From: Alviniconcha marisindica
Taxonomy: Eukaryota > Mollusca > Gastropoda > Provannidae
Assembly: GCA_018857735.1 (NCBI GenBank)
Contig: JABMCL010003328.1
Coordinates: 92,001 to 156,000, forward strand
Length of the DNA stretch: 64,000 bases
Reading direction: 5' to 3'
Shown: one piece after another, positions 14,601 to 28,000 of the stretch
Position numbering within the stretch: position 1 is the stretch's first letter
How the letters are laid out: the number at the start of each line of letters is the position of its first letter
Translations under genes and position numbers: made by a program
Notes under the pieces: model-generated
What the model saw: the letters and a program-made list of their open reading frames with translations, nothing else
Databases searched by the model: none
Told to the model about the DNA's origin: nothing

Positions 14601-17600
14601 CTAGAAAGCAAAGTTACAGTCGCACAAGACATTCCTTATAATCGTTCCAAATCAGCTTAAAACACTTTAAGTCACCAAATCATCAGTTTGTCTGATTCAC
14701 TACAAAAACGCTAAAATCCAAAACATCCATCCATCTAGATATAATAGCAATGCACTTTATTCTGTACCTATTTATATTCCGAAGGCACTCCCCACAGGAA
14801 CGTGCTTTGAATCCCTTGTGACTATGACAGTAGGAGCAAGGTGACCTATTTTTCTGCAGGATCAAATAGGATCCAGCCAAAACTAACCTGGTTAAAAAAT
14901 ACGGAGAGGCCAGATTGGGAGAAAAAAATGAGGGTGAATGGACCGTGAAAGTAGAAATTAGGACAGGGAAGAAATTCCTGGCAGTGGTTGAAGCAGACGA
15001 GGCTATATTCTGACTTTTGGACAAAGTAACGCATGAGAAGTGTAAAAACAACAACAAAACCACTGATGCTGAGCTAAAGAAAGAATCTGGAGAGTTAAAG
15101 CTGTGTCAGTATTCACTATTTTAACGACACAGAGTCTGGACATAAAGCAGTGTCAGTATTCACTTTTCTGACAATGACACAAAGAGTCTGGAGAGTTGAA
15201 CATAAATGGTGTCAGTATCCACTTTTCTGACAATGACACTAAGAGTCTGGACAGTTCAACATAAAGCTGTGTCAGTATCCACTTTTCTGACAATGACACA
15301 GTATGTGTCAGTATTCACTATTCTGACAATCACACAAAGAGTCTGGACAGTTAAACATGAAGCTGTGTCAGTATACACTATTCTGACAATGACATGCGGC
15401 GCCATGCTGCTGGGGCAGGTCCACACTGTTCTCGGTCACTGCCAGCGGAGCAAGTGGAGGTCCCAAGTGGACCGTCAACAAAAGCAAACACATCACAGGC
15501 TCTTCAATCCCCTTCCCTCCATAATCCTCCCTGACTGGCTCTGGGTTTACCATTCCACTTCAAACTTTAATCCATCTTTGCCAGACTTGACACACACTGA
15601 AAGCTTGGCTGTCTGAGTTAGTGTTTGAGATGATCCTGCATTCCAGTCAAGAGGCAATGTCAAAATGTCAATGAGCATCACTGTCACTGTAAGGGCTTGT
15701 TTTTCGATTTTTTTTTTTTAAACTTCCAACTGCTTGCAGTGTACTTCACAAGACCAATCACTTTGAAATTTTCAAGAAAACATTTCCACATAATAACGGG
15801 TACTTAGAGCGCCTAACCCACATAGGCCCTTGGCACCGATATACACATTCTTTAAATGTACATGTTTTCAAGACTCAATGCATACAACACACACACACAA
15901 AATGATGATAACAGAAGAAGAAGGAATATTTTACAGTGCAGATCCATAAGTAATACTCTATTTAAATAATACTTGTGGTTTTGACTACTGTGCATTCTTA
16001 AACTGTGACTTTTTTATACATGCAGATACTGTTTCTCTGTTTTTTTAATTCATGTGTTGCACCCACTTTTTCCTTTGAATGGAATAAAGAAGTATTTGAT
16101 TTGACTAGTGGTCTGCACCTCTCCTCATATCAGTCTCCTTAAGCCCCCACCTCATATCAGTCTCCTTAAGCCCCCAGCCCCACCCATTTCAAAATCAAAC
16201 TTATGATTCAGCACATGACCCCCAGGACTGCAGTTCACATCACTTCACCAAGATTCTGACTTACATTGCAGTAATTAGTCTGCCATATTCATATAATGGC
16301 TTGCCAAGGAAAAAGAACTGATATTGGTATGCGAAGCATGCCCCCCCCCAAAAAAACACAACAACAACAAACAATGCATGCAGCCTTCAAAACCCCAACT
16401 CACCCATTTTGCGGATCCAGTGCAATGGCACGGGGCTGGTCCAGACGCTGCCAGAAGAGGACCTTTCTATAGGTGCCATCCAGATTGCTCACTTCAATTC
16501 GATTGGTCTCTGAGTCTGTCCAGTACAGCTTCTTCCCCAGCCAATCACACGCCAGGCCATCAGGGGAGACTATGCCAGTGGAGATAACATTCACACTGGT
16601 TTGGGAGCTGAAATGTAGACATAGTAGTTTTTAGTACAGCAAAAAAAATTAAACTAATAAACTGTCATCATGCAAGACAATAAATTAAAAGCCCTTTGTG
16701 GTCTGGTCAGTTTTGTAACAAGTGTTGTTCTACATGATACAGGCAGCATTGCCTATGGTAATGTAGAGAGAGCTCTCACAATCTCACCTGTTCAGGTAGG
16801 TGCGTTCAATGACCTCCAGGCTGACATCCGTCCAAAACACCCAACCATCGCTGTAGATGAAGTCCACAGCCGCAGGCATCCTCCCGGTTGCTGATGACAA
16901 TCGTTGAGTTGGACTTCGGGTCTTCAGCGTCAATGATGCGTACATCTTTACGATTGGCAAACAGCAAAAAGGGATGTCCTGCAAATGAACAAATAACAAA
17001 AAAGTTATGTTAATTGTTAATGAGGTAAAAATTGTAAGCTGTCAATGACACACCAAAAATTAGAACCAAAATAAGTTTATAGCGCTTTGACACTACATTC
17101 TCTATCTAGCACAGTAGCAGACCACTTCACATCACCAACAGCTATGTAAGTGACAAATGCTGTATCTGAATTGTACAAATCTGTAGCCTAACTCGCATTA
17201 ATTTTTTTTTATAGCTCTTACTTTCCAAAGTGTTGAAGACCTGTTGAGTGTAAAATGTTGAAACTGTAAACTCAAGTGTAAGTAAATATGCATACAAATT
17301 AACTTGTATTTCTTCAGTCTTTTCTTTCTTTCTGTTTATTTTTTTTTACAAAGTTTGTCTATGTGTCATGCAACAGAGTGTTTGCTGCCCTATGTGTTTT
17401 TCTGTGCATCATTCCAAAATGATAATGAAATGGCTTTGTGCAACTAATCATGGTTCATCAGTTGTAAAGAAATAACCAGTAATGGTACTGGTGTTAAACT
17501 GTACAGTAGTTGATCTTGATGAAGTGATTGGTGCAGCAGCTTACCATGGAATACTGGTACTCTGTCACTACAAACTCAAGGTGCTGGGAAAACAAAATAA

Positions 17601-19284
17601 AAAAGCCAAACAAACATAGGATTTCAATTTCTCCTCACAAAATACCCATTCTTCAGTTACAGCCAATTCTGGCTTAATTCCAGACAGCCTGCATTATCTC
17701 GTGCCTGCAGAGTTTATGTGTTGAAAAAGATGTCCGCCCAACAGCATAAGCTGCACAATGCCAGAAATGCTGGCATACCTCTGTACTCTTTGACACCTGC
17801 CTGCCAGTGCCAAGGTAACCCTGGTCTTGTAGTAGTGTGTCAGTGGTGCTGCTCTATACAGCTTACTTCTGTCTGGCATGGGATTTGTAGTAGATTTCTG
17901 CTGTTGTGGGACCTTGTCTTCAGAATACATTAATTGTTTGTTGTTGTTTTTGTGTGTGTTTTTTTGTATGTAAAACTTGTAATGTTACTTTTCTCTCTTT
18001 TTGTTTTGTTTTCCTTCTTCTTCTTATTTGGTCATTTTGTTAGCCAACCAGAAGATTAGTTTGAATGAAGAATGTAGCAGTAATACTAGGATAATGTTTA
18101 CAAGGAAAGGCCAGGCCTTGAGGGCTAAAAATAAAATCATACCCCCCCCCACCCCCCCACCCCAAGAAAACTGAACTTTCAGCTAACAAAATGCAGGGCA
18201 ATTTGGATACCCAAACTCACAAAATTCCCACACATCCTCCTTCAACACAACTCCCCCTACCCCCACCAACCCCCCATTTTGTTTCCCCCCACACCCCATC
18301 TAATCTACTGGTATTACTGAAAAGAGCCCACTGAAACCACTCTGCATGCATGTCATAATAAGTAAATAATCAGCAGAGCACACAGAAAAGCTTATTTTCC
18401 CATGACTGTTCCGTTACAGAGCGCAGCTGACACTTGAAAACATTAATCCTTCTCCATTCAGCAGCCAGACCTCGCCAACTCCCCCAGTTTCCTCCAGCCT
18501 GTTCACTGCATACAAACCCCTGTAGGTAGCAATTATTGTCAGCAACATTGGACGGGAGGATTGCTATGGGCAGCACCCGGTTTATTCAGGAGACAAAACG
18601 TTTAGACAGACTGACACATATTGACAGCCATAGATCTTGCAAGAATTTTCCACCCACGGGGATTCCACATTTAAATAATATTCATCCAAAACGTTCTGAC
18701 CAATTAAAAAGCATGCACTCTCATGGCTGCTTGGTCCTTCAGTACAGTATCAACACATTACTCCTCCTTGCCCTTCTTAATCTTCTTTTCTTAGGGTAAA
18801 TAAAAAAATAAAAAACCACTTTGGGGCGAGAAGTGCTATAAAGATCAGAATTTTTAAAAAAAATCAAATGCTCTGCAGTATGTCATCATAACCCTGTTCC
18901 ATTTTAATGATTGTGATATGGAGGCTGTAAATCTGTCAGTGTCAAGACAATTGTCTCTTACTTGTATTAACCCTACTCTTCAGCTGCACATGAACTTCTA
19001 TTTCGGTGTACTCATAAAGAATGTAATTGTGTCAGTGAAATTTGACTGACCCTCAATCATAGCCCCCCCCCACCCCTTCCCCCATACAAACTTGTACGTC
19101 CACTAAAATGGAAACATAGCTGTTAGTGTTAGCTAATAAAGTTCTTAATTTTCATTATCATACCTACTTGCACCAAAATATTTATTAAAAAGGAAAAGAA
19201 AAAAGGATTGGAGTCTGTCAACTGTCAAATTCAATGTGAAGTCAGTGTACTGATGTTCCAGGTATGCTGATCGCTGTGGATGTT

Positions 19285-19315
<31 letters not shown>

Positions 19316-22300
19316 GCCAACACACACACACCGCACACACACAAAAGAAAAACACGTGTCAGCGCCCATCTGTGTGTGAGAGCGTGACCCCAGCCCTGCC
19401 ACAACCCGCAATCAACGCCTGACACGAAAATTGGTGTAGTCACAATCTCCCCCCACCCCCTCCCCCTCGCTTGTGTTCCGCCGAGGAGTGTAGTGGCCTG
19501 AGTTGGCAAAATGCCCCCACAGCCGAGCAAAGCGCCAGCATACATCAGTGGCAAATTTGACATGCACGCCAGTACATGAAGATCAGGCAGCGCTGTGGAA
19601 AGATCGACATGGGGTAGGGGAAGGGTGGGAGAATGCACAACTGTCGGGTACGGAGAGGGTGGGGGGGGGGGGGGGGTAACAGAGTCTATGCTGCAATTTC
19701 AATTCATAGTAAATGACAGAGATTATACAATGATTATTATTTAAAACATTGTTTGCGACTCTTCTGTATAAAATTCATCTGCATATTTTTTATTTTATAA
19801 ACAATTTACAATGGAACTGCGCAGTCAACAACAAAATAAAGTGTTCACCCTGACTCGCCTGAGCTACAGTTACAAATCGTCTTGACAATTTACTAATTAC
19901 TGTGTTACTGTGTGTGTGTTGAGGAAAATCATCTTGAAAGAGAAGGCAAATTTATATCTATGTTATTCATAGACAATAAAGATTCCGTATTCTGTAAGTT
20001 GATGGATTTTTAACGTAGACCACAGAGCAAAACTTATCACATTGGGGTGAAAATCCGAGTGTCCTTGCTGAACTTTAACCCCCCCCCCCCCAAGCAAGGC
20101 CTCTCGTCCACCTGTATGGGGAGTGTGACGTGACATGTCAACAAAAGCCCTCCAAGTCATAATAATGGAAATAAACACAATACACTCGTGCCTGGCAGGC
20201 GAGGACAATTTGACTTTCTCCTTTTGACATGTGTCAGAGCCAGCTGTTGGGAGACGCCATTAAACGGACAGACACCTCGGATTTATTGCATTGCCTCGCT
20301 TTCGCCACACTCCACCAATACCCCCCCCGCCCCCACCCCCTCCCCCGGGTTGTCTTTCCCCACAAAGCTTAAGACAGGTCAACAATACAAACGAGTGAAA
20401 GAAAAGGAACCAGCGGAATGCACAAACCATTCAACGGCTGTCAGAATCAGCAAAGACGTGAGAGCATTCCACCATCTCTCACCGATTTGTTAACCGCCCC
20501 TTCAATTTCAGTATAATATTAACCAGACAAGCTGTATCCAGTTTGGAGAAAAATCAACCAACTGGGTGTGAAGCTAAGTAACTTGTGTTTGTAACTTTTT
20601 TTTTATGCCCTGTCAACCAGGACGGTTACAACTGGAGAAGTTAATAATTAATAATTAATATTCTTTCAACACAACCGAGTTCAACCAGTTCAGCTAGAGT
20701 GATCCTGAATCTCAGGTAAAGAAATTTCAAACAAACCGTTGCTTGTCAAAATAATTTCAAAGAAGCCTTTGCTTCACAAGCAAATTTCCAGAAGGTAAGC
20801 CTTTTCCCTTGAAACAAATTTCAAAGAAGCTTTTGCCCATGAGAAACACATAGATCTCTAGGTCACCTCCATAATTTTCAGTAACAGAACTAACCTAATC
20901 AATTAATCAAACACTATTAAAGTATTATACCACCATTTCTCTTGTGTAAAAGGGGGGTAACTCTTCAGAGGACTGGACATCATGAGCAAAAACGAGCTGG
21001 TGACATTAAAGGAAAAGTTTTAAAACTGAATCAGCTGCCTTGGCAACAACCAATTAATCCCAAATACAATATTTCCACTTGTGCAGACAACAAATGGTCA
21101 GTTTTGATTATCCAAATTTGCAAGATAATCTCTTGATGCCCTTAATTTTCTGTTGCTGCAGTGTTCTTTACCATAAAATCCGTCATCTGGCTGAGCCACT
21201 TCAATCAAACATGTATGCACAAAACAGAGCAAACTTTCATAAAATTTGTCCTCAAACCTCCATTTGCAGAGCAATTTATTCTGAAGATTCTCATGCCTGC
21301 TCAATGCGGTTTTGGTAGCAAAAAACACAAAATACTATGTAACAGAGTATCAGTGTATGTGTCAGGTAATGTTTACTTGTAATTCAAGTCCTTTATAGAA
21401 AATTATACCAATTATACTGTGAGCCTGTATTCATACAGTTGGCGATTTAGGTGGCCCTAGCAAGTTGATTGCTTGCCGGCCTTTGCAAAGTTTACACTGT
21501 GTAGGTAAGTCAAAAGGAGGCTGAAGGGTCCTAGAAAGGGAAAGGCGGGGAGGTGAGAGTGCCGGCAGGAGGGGAAGTTGCCCTCCAAAATCAACAAACA
21601 GCTGTCAGCTTTCCCAGGCTGGCAGGTGCTGACAAGATAGGCAAAGCTGGAGGGTAAACCTGCCCGGGTCAGCCCCCTACCCGATCACTGGCACAGGAAA
21701 TCACACAATCTGCTCCAGAATGAAGTCACACCGGCCCAGTTTACAAACTACCCCCCCCCCCCCCCCCATCACTGGCACAGAAAAGGAACTATTCATCTGC
21801 TCAGAATAAGCCCCCCCCCCCCCCGGCACAGGAAATGAGACAATCTACTGCCCGATAAAGTCACCTGCTCAGGTCATCCCCAGCACTGGAACTGGCTAGG
21901 TCAGACAATTTGCTCAAATAATTCATCTGCCCGGCCAGGTCACCACTGAGTGACCTACCCAATCACTAGCACAGGAAATCACATATTCTGCTTAGAAATA
22001 GTCACCTACCCAAGTCATCACACATTCTACTCAGAAATAGTCACCTACCCAAGTCATCACACATTCTACTCACCAATAGTCACCTACCCAAGTCATCACA
22101 TATTCTGCTTAGAAACAGTCACCTACCCAAGCCATCACATATTCTACTCAGAAATAGTCACCTGCCAAGGTCACCTCTAAACCAATCACTGGCTCAGGAT
22201 ATTAGACAAACCGCTCAGGAATAAAGTCACCTGCCCAGGTCATCACAGAAATCAGACAATCTGCTTAGAAAATAGAAGACAAAACAAATCCCCTGTTGAT

Positions 22301-23824
22301 GCCAACCCTTACCACGACACCAATCACTGGCACAGAAAATCAAACAATTTGCTCGGGAATAAACTCACACACTGTCACTGAGGTGTTTTTCCATGTGTAA
22401 TGATGGGGCTGCAATTTATTTTAAGTAACAAGAACTGTACTAAAGACAAAATGTTACTTTATTTAACTCTGACACAAAATCGTTAAAGTTCATGAGCCTG
22501 TACTCAACAGTGTGACAGAGATCTGACTGACACTCACTATGGACTCTCAGGGTCAGTGACTGTGGACTGAGTGACATTTGGGAACTGTTGTTACCTGGTA
22601 TTATAATATATAATGTTACATAAATACAGCTAAACAAATTATGCATTATGCATGACCTGGCTGGTGTTCAGACTTTTAAAAAAATTTTAGTTACAGGGGC
22701 TAGGGGTAGACCACATCTTCAGGAAGTCTTTCTTTGAAAATAAATACATCAAACTGACCTATTTTTAGAATTTGATATGATACATGATGGGGTAAAACGG
22801 AGTTCATTCATCACTATGAAAGCTGTTCAACAGTACTGTGCAGAGAACAAACATAACATTAACAAGGTTTATTTCTGCATGCAAAATACCTCCAGCTGTG
22901 TTCCTAGTGATACAGTAATTTGAGTCACACTCATACTCATGCTGTCACATTCACAGTGCTCCTGTCAGCATATATGCCCACTTTGTTCAAGTATTTGGTC
23001 TGGTTCTGCAGTTCATATGTAATGATGTGTGGTGGAACAGTCATAATTTGATTAAATATGAGCTTTCACTGTAAGTGTAAGTAACCTTGATCTTGATACC
23101 AAACCAACCATTTCAAATGACACTAGGGTTGATGATGATGAATCATCGTCATCATACCATGTTCACTGTTGGATTACCAAAGGTTCTGCACCATTTACGG
23201 AACTGTTAACAGTGTTATTGTTAAACCTTCACTGTGGCCATAAACACAGCAATCCAGTATTTTCACAAGACATTCTGGGGTTTTTAATTTTTTGTATATG
23301 ATATGTAGTCCCTACATAATGTACTCATCAAAGTCCGTTTAGTTGCAAAAGGATCAGCAGTTCAGAAGCAGTCATATTTTGATTTTTATAAATATGAGCC
23401 TTCACTGTCAACTTGGCCTTGGACAAAGCAATGGCAGAGCATTTTTGTTGTTAATTTTAAAATAGATGTTTTACTTTTCAGTGTGGTTATTTATTACTGT
23501 CACTTTTATTTGCTTTGGGTGGGTCGCAACCACTTTTGCAAAGGTATACATGTCAGAATTCATCAGTTGTATAACAGAACAATAAATTTACCAAGTCCAT
23601 CAAGCAAGCCTGAGCAGCTCTTTTTCACACCATGCGCCCTTTGGGCACCAGCATCATGGAAGAACCCATAATAGTAAACAATGGCACTGAATTTAAAACC
23701 CTGGTGGTGGTTGTATGATCACTGAATAAGACTAGCCTATTTTGGGATAATTTGCGCTCCCTATTTTGCAGATTTCTGTTGGTTACTTATTGTTTTGTTT
23801 GTTTGTTGTTCTTTTGTGGGGTCC

Positions 23825-23886
<62 letters not shown>

Positions 23887-25005
23887 TTGTTGTTGTTGTT
23901 GGTGGTTTTTTGACACTTTGACACTTTTCATATGTGTACCTGCTTTTTGTGTACTATTAATTATTATTAATATTAATGACCATATGAGCCCTCATATATT
24001 TATGATATATTGATTATACAATATATGTTTTATAGATAAAGGTTTGTTCCAAAGCAGCATTTTAAAATCTTATTTTGGCCTAGTTCTGGCCACCAGAAGA
24101 ACCCATAAGATAACATTGTATGCTTTTTCATGATACACTGATCCACAAAATAATAAACACTATTAAAATGGAGTTATTATAAACAGGTCATAAATAATAT
24201 TTATTCTTATTTACTACAATACTAATCACTATATATATCAGTACTTTATGCAGTATAGACAATTAATCACTATACAGTTGACTAACACTAGTAACAGTAT
24301 AAACTACAATGCAACTCAATTTTTCTTCCTTTTCTCTATTCCCCATTAATTCTCATTAAAAAACAAAATTGTATTTTAAAAAACTAAAAATAAAATGATT
24401 TCATTACATGATTAAGTCAACAACTCATTTCTATTAGTATTAGTACTATCATTATCCAAACCATAAATAATGAACCCCCTCATGAGATTCCTCAAAACAA
24501 AAAACACACTAGGCTCTCTTTAAATCCCTCCCTGGATTTCCTTTCTGGCATCAAATTTAGTTTCCTGCACAGAGCTCCTGGGTTGTTGAACCCTGAAACC
24601 AGGGGTTTGCTCTTCACTGACACAAACAGTTTAGTCTGTTTCCCCCCCCCCCCCCCTCTTGTTTTGTGCAAACCATGCACTGGGCAGCATTCCCTCCCCT
24701 TGAGTTGTTGTTAACTGATGCCAATGATAGGAGCTGCCAGGGGGTGGAGAACTTTCACTCTAAAGCCAATGACACAAACACAGGTGTTTCAACTTTCAGT
24801 GCACACAGTTCTACCCCCCCCCCCCCCCAAGCTTATGTTAACTTTATACTCCAGGGTTTTCTTTCCACCCCACATGTCCACCCTAATACAACAACCCTCT
24901 GAATAACCCCCAACATCTCAAGGTACATTCATCCCCCTATCCTGATCCAGGAACAGTATTATGTTCACAGCAGAAACTGTCGATTTCCCATCTACATTAC
25001 ATACC

Positions 25006-25073
<68 letters not shown>

Positions 25074-28000
25074 ATGCACTTGTCTCTAAGGACAAGATTT
25101 TGCACTTTACAAATACTTCAATTATTATTACTGTCTGAGTGTCTCTGTTCACAGAGCTGGATCAATCCAATATAACACTTCTGCAGCAGCCAGTTTTGTT
25201 AAAACCTACTAACTTTAACTAGCAACGTTGTAGTGTGGTAATGGTAGTGTAAATTATGTATTGATCATACTACTCCATCTTTCTGATTATACAGCCATTA
25301 TAGGATTAGGAAGTCTTTTACTCATATATTTTACACTAAATATAAAATTAGTATCCTAAATTTATTCCTAGTGAGCTAAGCAGAAGTAACATTCTAGCAG
25401 AAGACTATCTTAAGCACTATAAGAAGTAACTTAGTAATTAGTATTACAATTTTCTAATTGTCTAACAGTAACAGTCAAGACTTAGATCACAGGGAATTGC
25501 CAGCTGAGCACTGAAAACCCCATTAAATTATAAACAATTTACAGCCCATCTAATTATATAAAATTATTTGCTTGCTTCTGTTCAAATCTATTTTGACCAA
25601 TGATACTTCTTCTTTTTTCACACACATGCAGTATGCACAAATGCACACACACATACACACTTTAAAAAAAAATGGAGGAACACAAACTCTTTGCATCAGC
25701 CACTCAAACCTCACCCAAGCCATGACTTAAATTTTCAAGTGCCACAGTAAAGCTTCTAAAAGAACTGAGGAGATATCAATAGCCCTGATCATCTCACTAT
25801 TTCCCACTCTGTCTCAACCTAGTTCTTCTTCCTATTGCCCTAATCCTGTTTCTAAGTCTCCCCCACTCCTTACAATTACATAAGTTAGAAGTTAAAACTG
25901 ATGGATAATTTAAGCTGGTAAGGTAGGCTTTGCAAAGATAGCAAGTTGTAGCACAAGGCTGTGACTAGTGTGAGGCAAAAGGAGTTGGCATTGATGGAAA
26001 AGAAGAGCCAACAGACACCAATGGGGCGCCCTTTACTGTGGGAGAGAGCTTCAGGAATGCACCTTTTTCTCTCACACCTAAGTGAGGATGGGTCCTTTGC
26101 CATTATTCATTCTGTCTGCTCTCATCCACAGCAACACTGGTTCTCACCATGGAGAAAGGATGCTGTGTTCCATTCAACACTTGCAACCCTCTGATGGATG
26201 TTGAAGTTGAACCAAATTTTACACCAACTTTCCGCAGTAGTTGTTAAGCAGTTTACTAATTCAAATTTCATGTACTTTTGCTTCAAGGTAACAAGATCCA
26301 AACACAAAAAGGTTTAAAGAAATGCTTATTTATTTTAACACGGACATACAGTATGCAGATTTTCAGGGAAATCCCCTTTATCAAGCCACAAAACAACATT
26401 TAAACAATAGGTAAAAGGTTAAAAACGATGAAAAATGAAACAGTAACAGTATAAATACTTTTTTAAAAGATTTTATTTTACTACATGATGCCTCTTTTTC
26501 CCTTTTTGTTTGGTCTTGCCTTTTGTTGTTTTAATTTGGGTTTTTTAAGTTAGGTTCAATTAATGATTCCATATTTGGGAAATTTCTGACCTTTTGTTTT
26601 CCCTTTTTCCCAAAAAATTTGATGGTCTGAATTACTTAAAAATTTATGCCTTCGGTCCTATCACATCTGAGGTACCACTAATCACTGACCGCTGCTTCTT
26701 TTTTTTTAAAAAAAGTCCAAAAAGGTGCGCAAATGGGGGGTCCGATTTTTGACTGTCAAAAAACCCTTTTCAAACCTTTGTTTTGTTGTTGCTTTGTGTG
26801 TGCGTTCATAATTGGTAGTATCACATGGAAACAATTGGCCCAAATCTGGAGCATGGAGAAATATTTTTTTTTAAAAGTAAAACCCCAAAATTCGACCCCT
26901 GAAAACAACACCTCACGGTGATGCTTTCGATGCTTCATTCACGTAAGAGAATCAAAAATTACCTCGTCACCGATTTGCACAGGGGAGATATCGTTTTAAA
27001 CATGATAAAAAAATCGATTATCATAAGTTTTAATTTTGGAGTTAGAGGCTCCGAAATACCCTGGTCAACGTTATGTGTGTTGAAAATGTTTCATAAACCA
27101 GCATCCCAGACAATCTAGTAAAAAAAAGATTTTCTCTTTCGTCAAACTTTACTCCAGTCCTGGGGTCGTCCTCATCAGGCCCGAGTTTTATTTTTACTCC
27201 AAAAATTTTGGGTAGTTTTTAAAAATATATTTTCCCTTCTTCATAAAATTTTTCAAAAAAAATTTCAAAACTATTAATTAAACAAGCAAAAAGGAAAAAA
27301 ATAAAGTTTTTTTTTTTCACTACTTCCGGTCAGCCAGTTACACATCGGGTCATTGCTTTTAGCACATGGCCGCATGAAAGACGTTCTGATATGCAAAAGG
27401 TGTGTGGTAATATTTTTGAAACGTAAGTTCAATTTATTTAAACGTTCATGGGGATTTGTCAAATCTTCCAGTTATACATGATATTTATATTTGGGATTGC
27501 CGAATTTTTAAAATATCGGAATGTTAGCATACAGGGGTTTTTGTTGCTGCGATCTAAAGTTTGATCAGATGCTTTCGAAATTTGTTTTTTACCCAGTTTC
27601 TTGCAACTGATGCGTGTTGAAATCTAAATTTTTGGGGGCAGCAATTGGGGTTTAAACATTATTCTGATCATACTCTTTACTTTTTTTTTCTTGCGCTTAA
27701 CGCATTTCGTTTTGTTTACAAACTACGTCCTCAAACAAAAACATCATATATGGTAGACATTCGAAATTTTCGCAGGTTTAAAATCTCAAGTTTGATTTTG
27801 AACTTACATTACAACACGAGCTGTGGAAATAATAACGTTCGACTAAAAGGGCCATGCCTGTCTGCCTTCCCGAGTTCTAAAAAAGAAGGGGGGATCAAAG
27901 TATCTTTGGGGGGTTATTTTTTTTAGTAATATTTATTTAATTTTTTTTTTTTTTTATTATTATTAATTCTTTCCTTTTTAATTAAATGTTCAACTATTTT

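Larger units (their letters stand above)
8706..16403. other. LRP5/6 intron 3, with minisatellite, SINE pieces and homopolymers
   Basis: A 7.7-kb intron. Contents in order: C16 run (8871-8886), G-rich minisatellite (9061-9799), G16 run (10176-10191), tandem B-box-like repeat (10632-10845), GT tract (11588-11623), a CpG-richer stretch with repeat pieces (about 11.8-14.6 kb) and a 59-bp tandem repeat (15080-15395). Poly-A/T-rich unique sequence follows. I see no exon. Confidence 0.7.
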
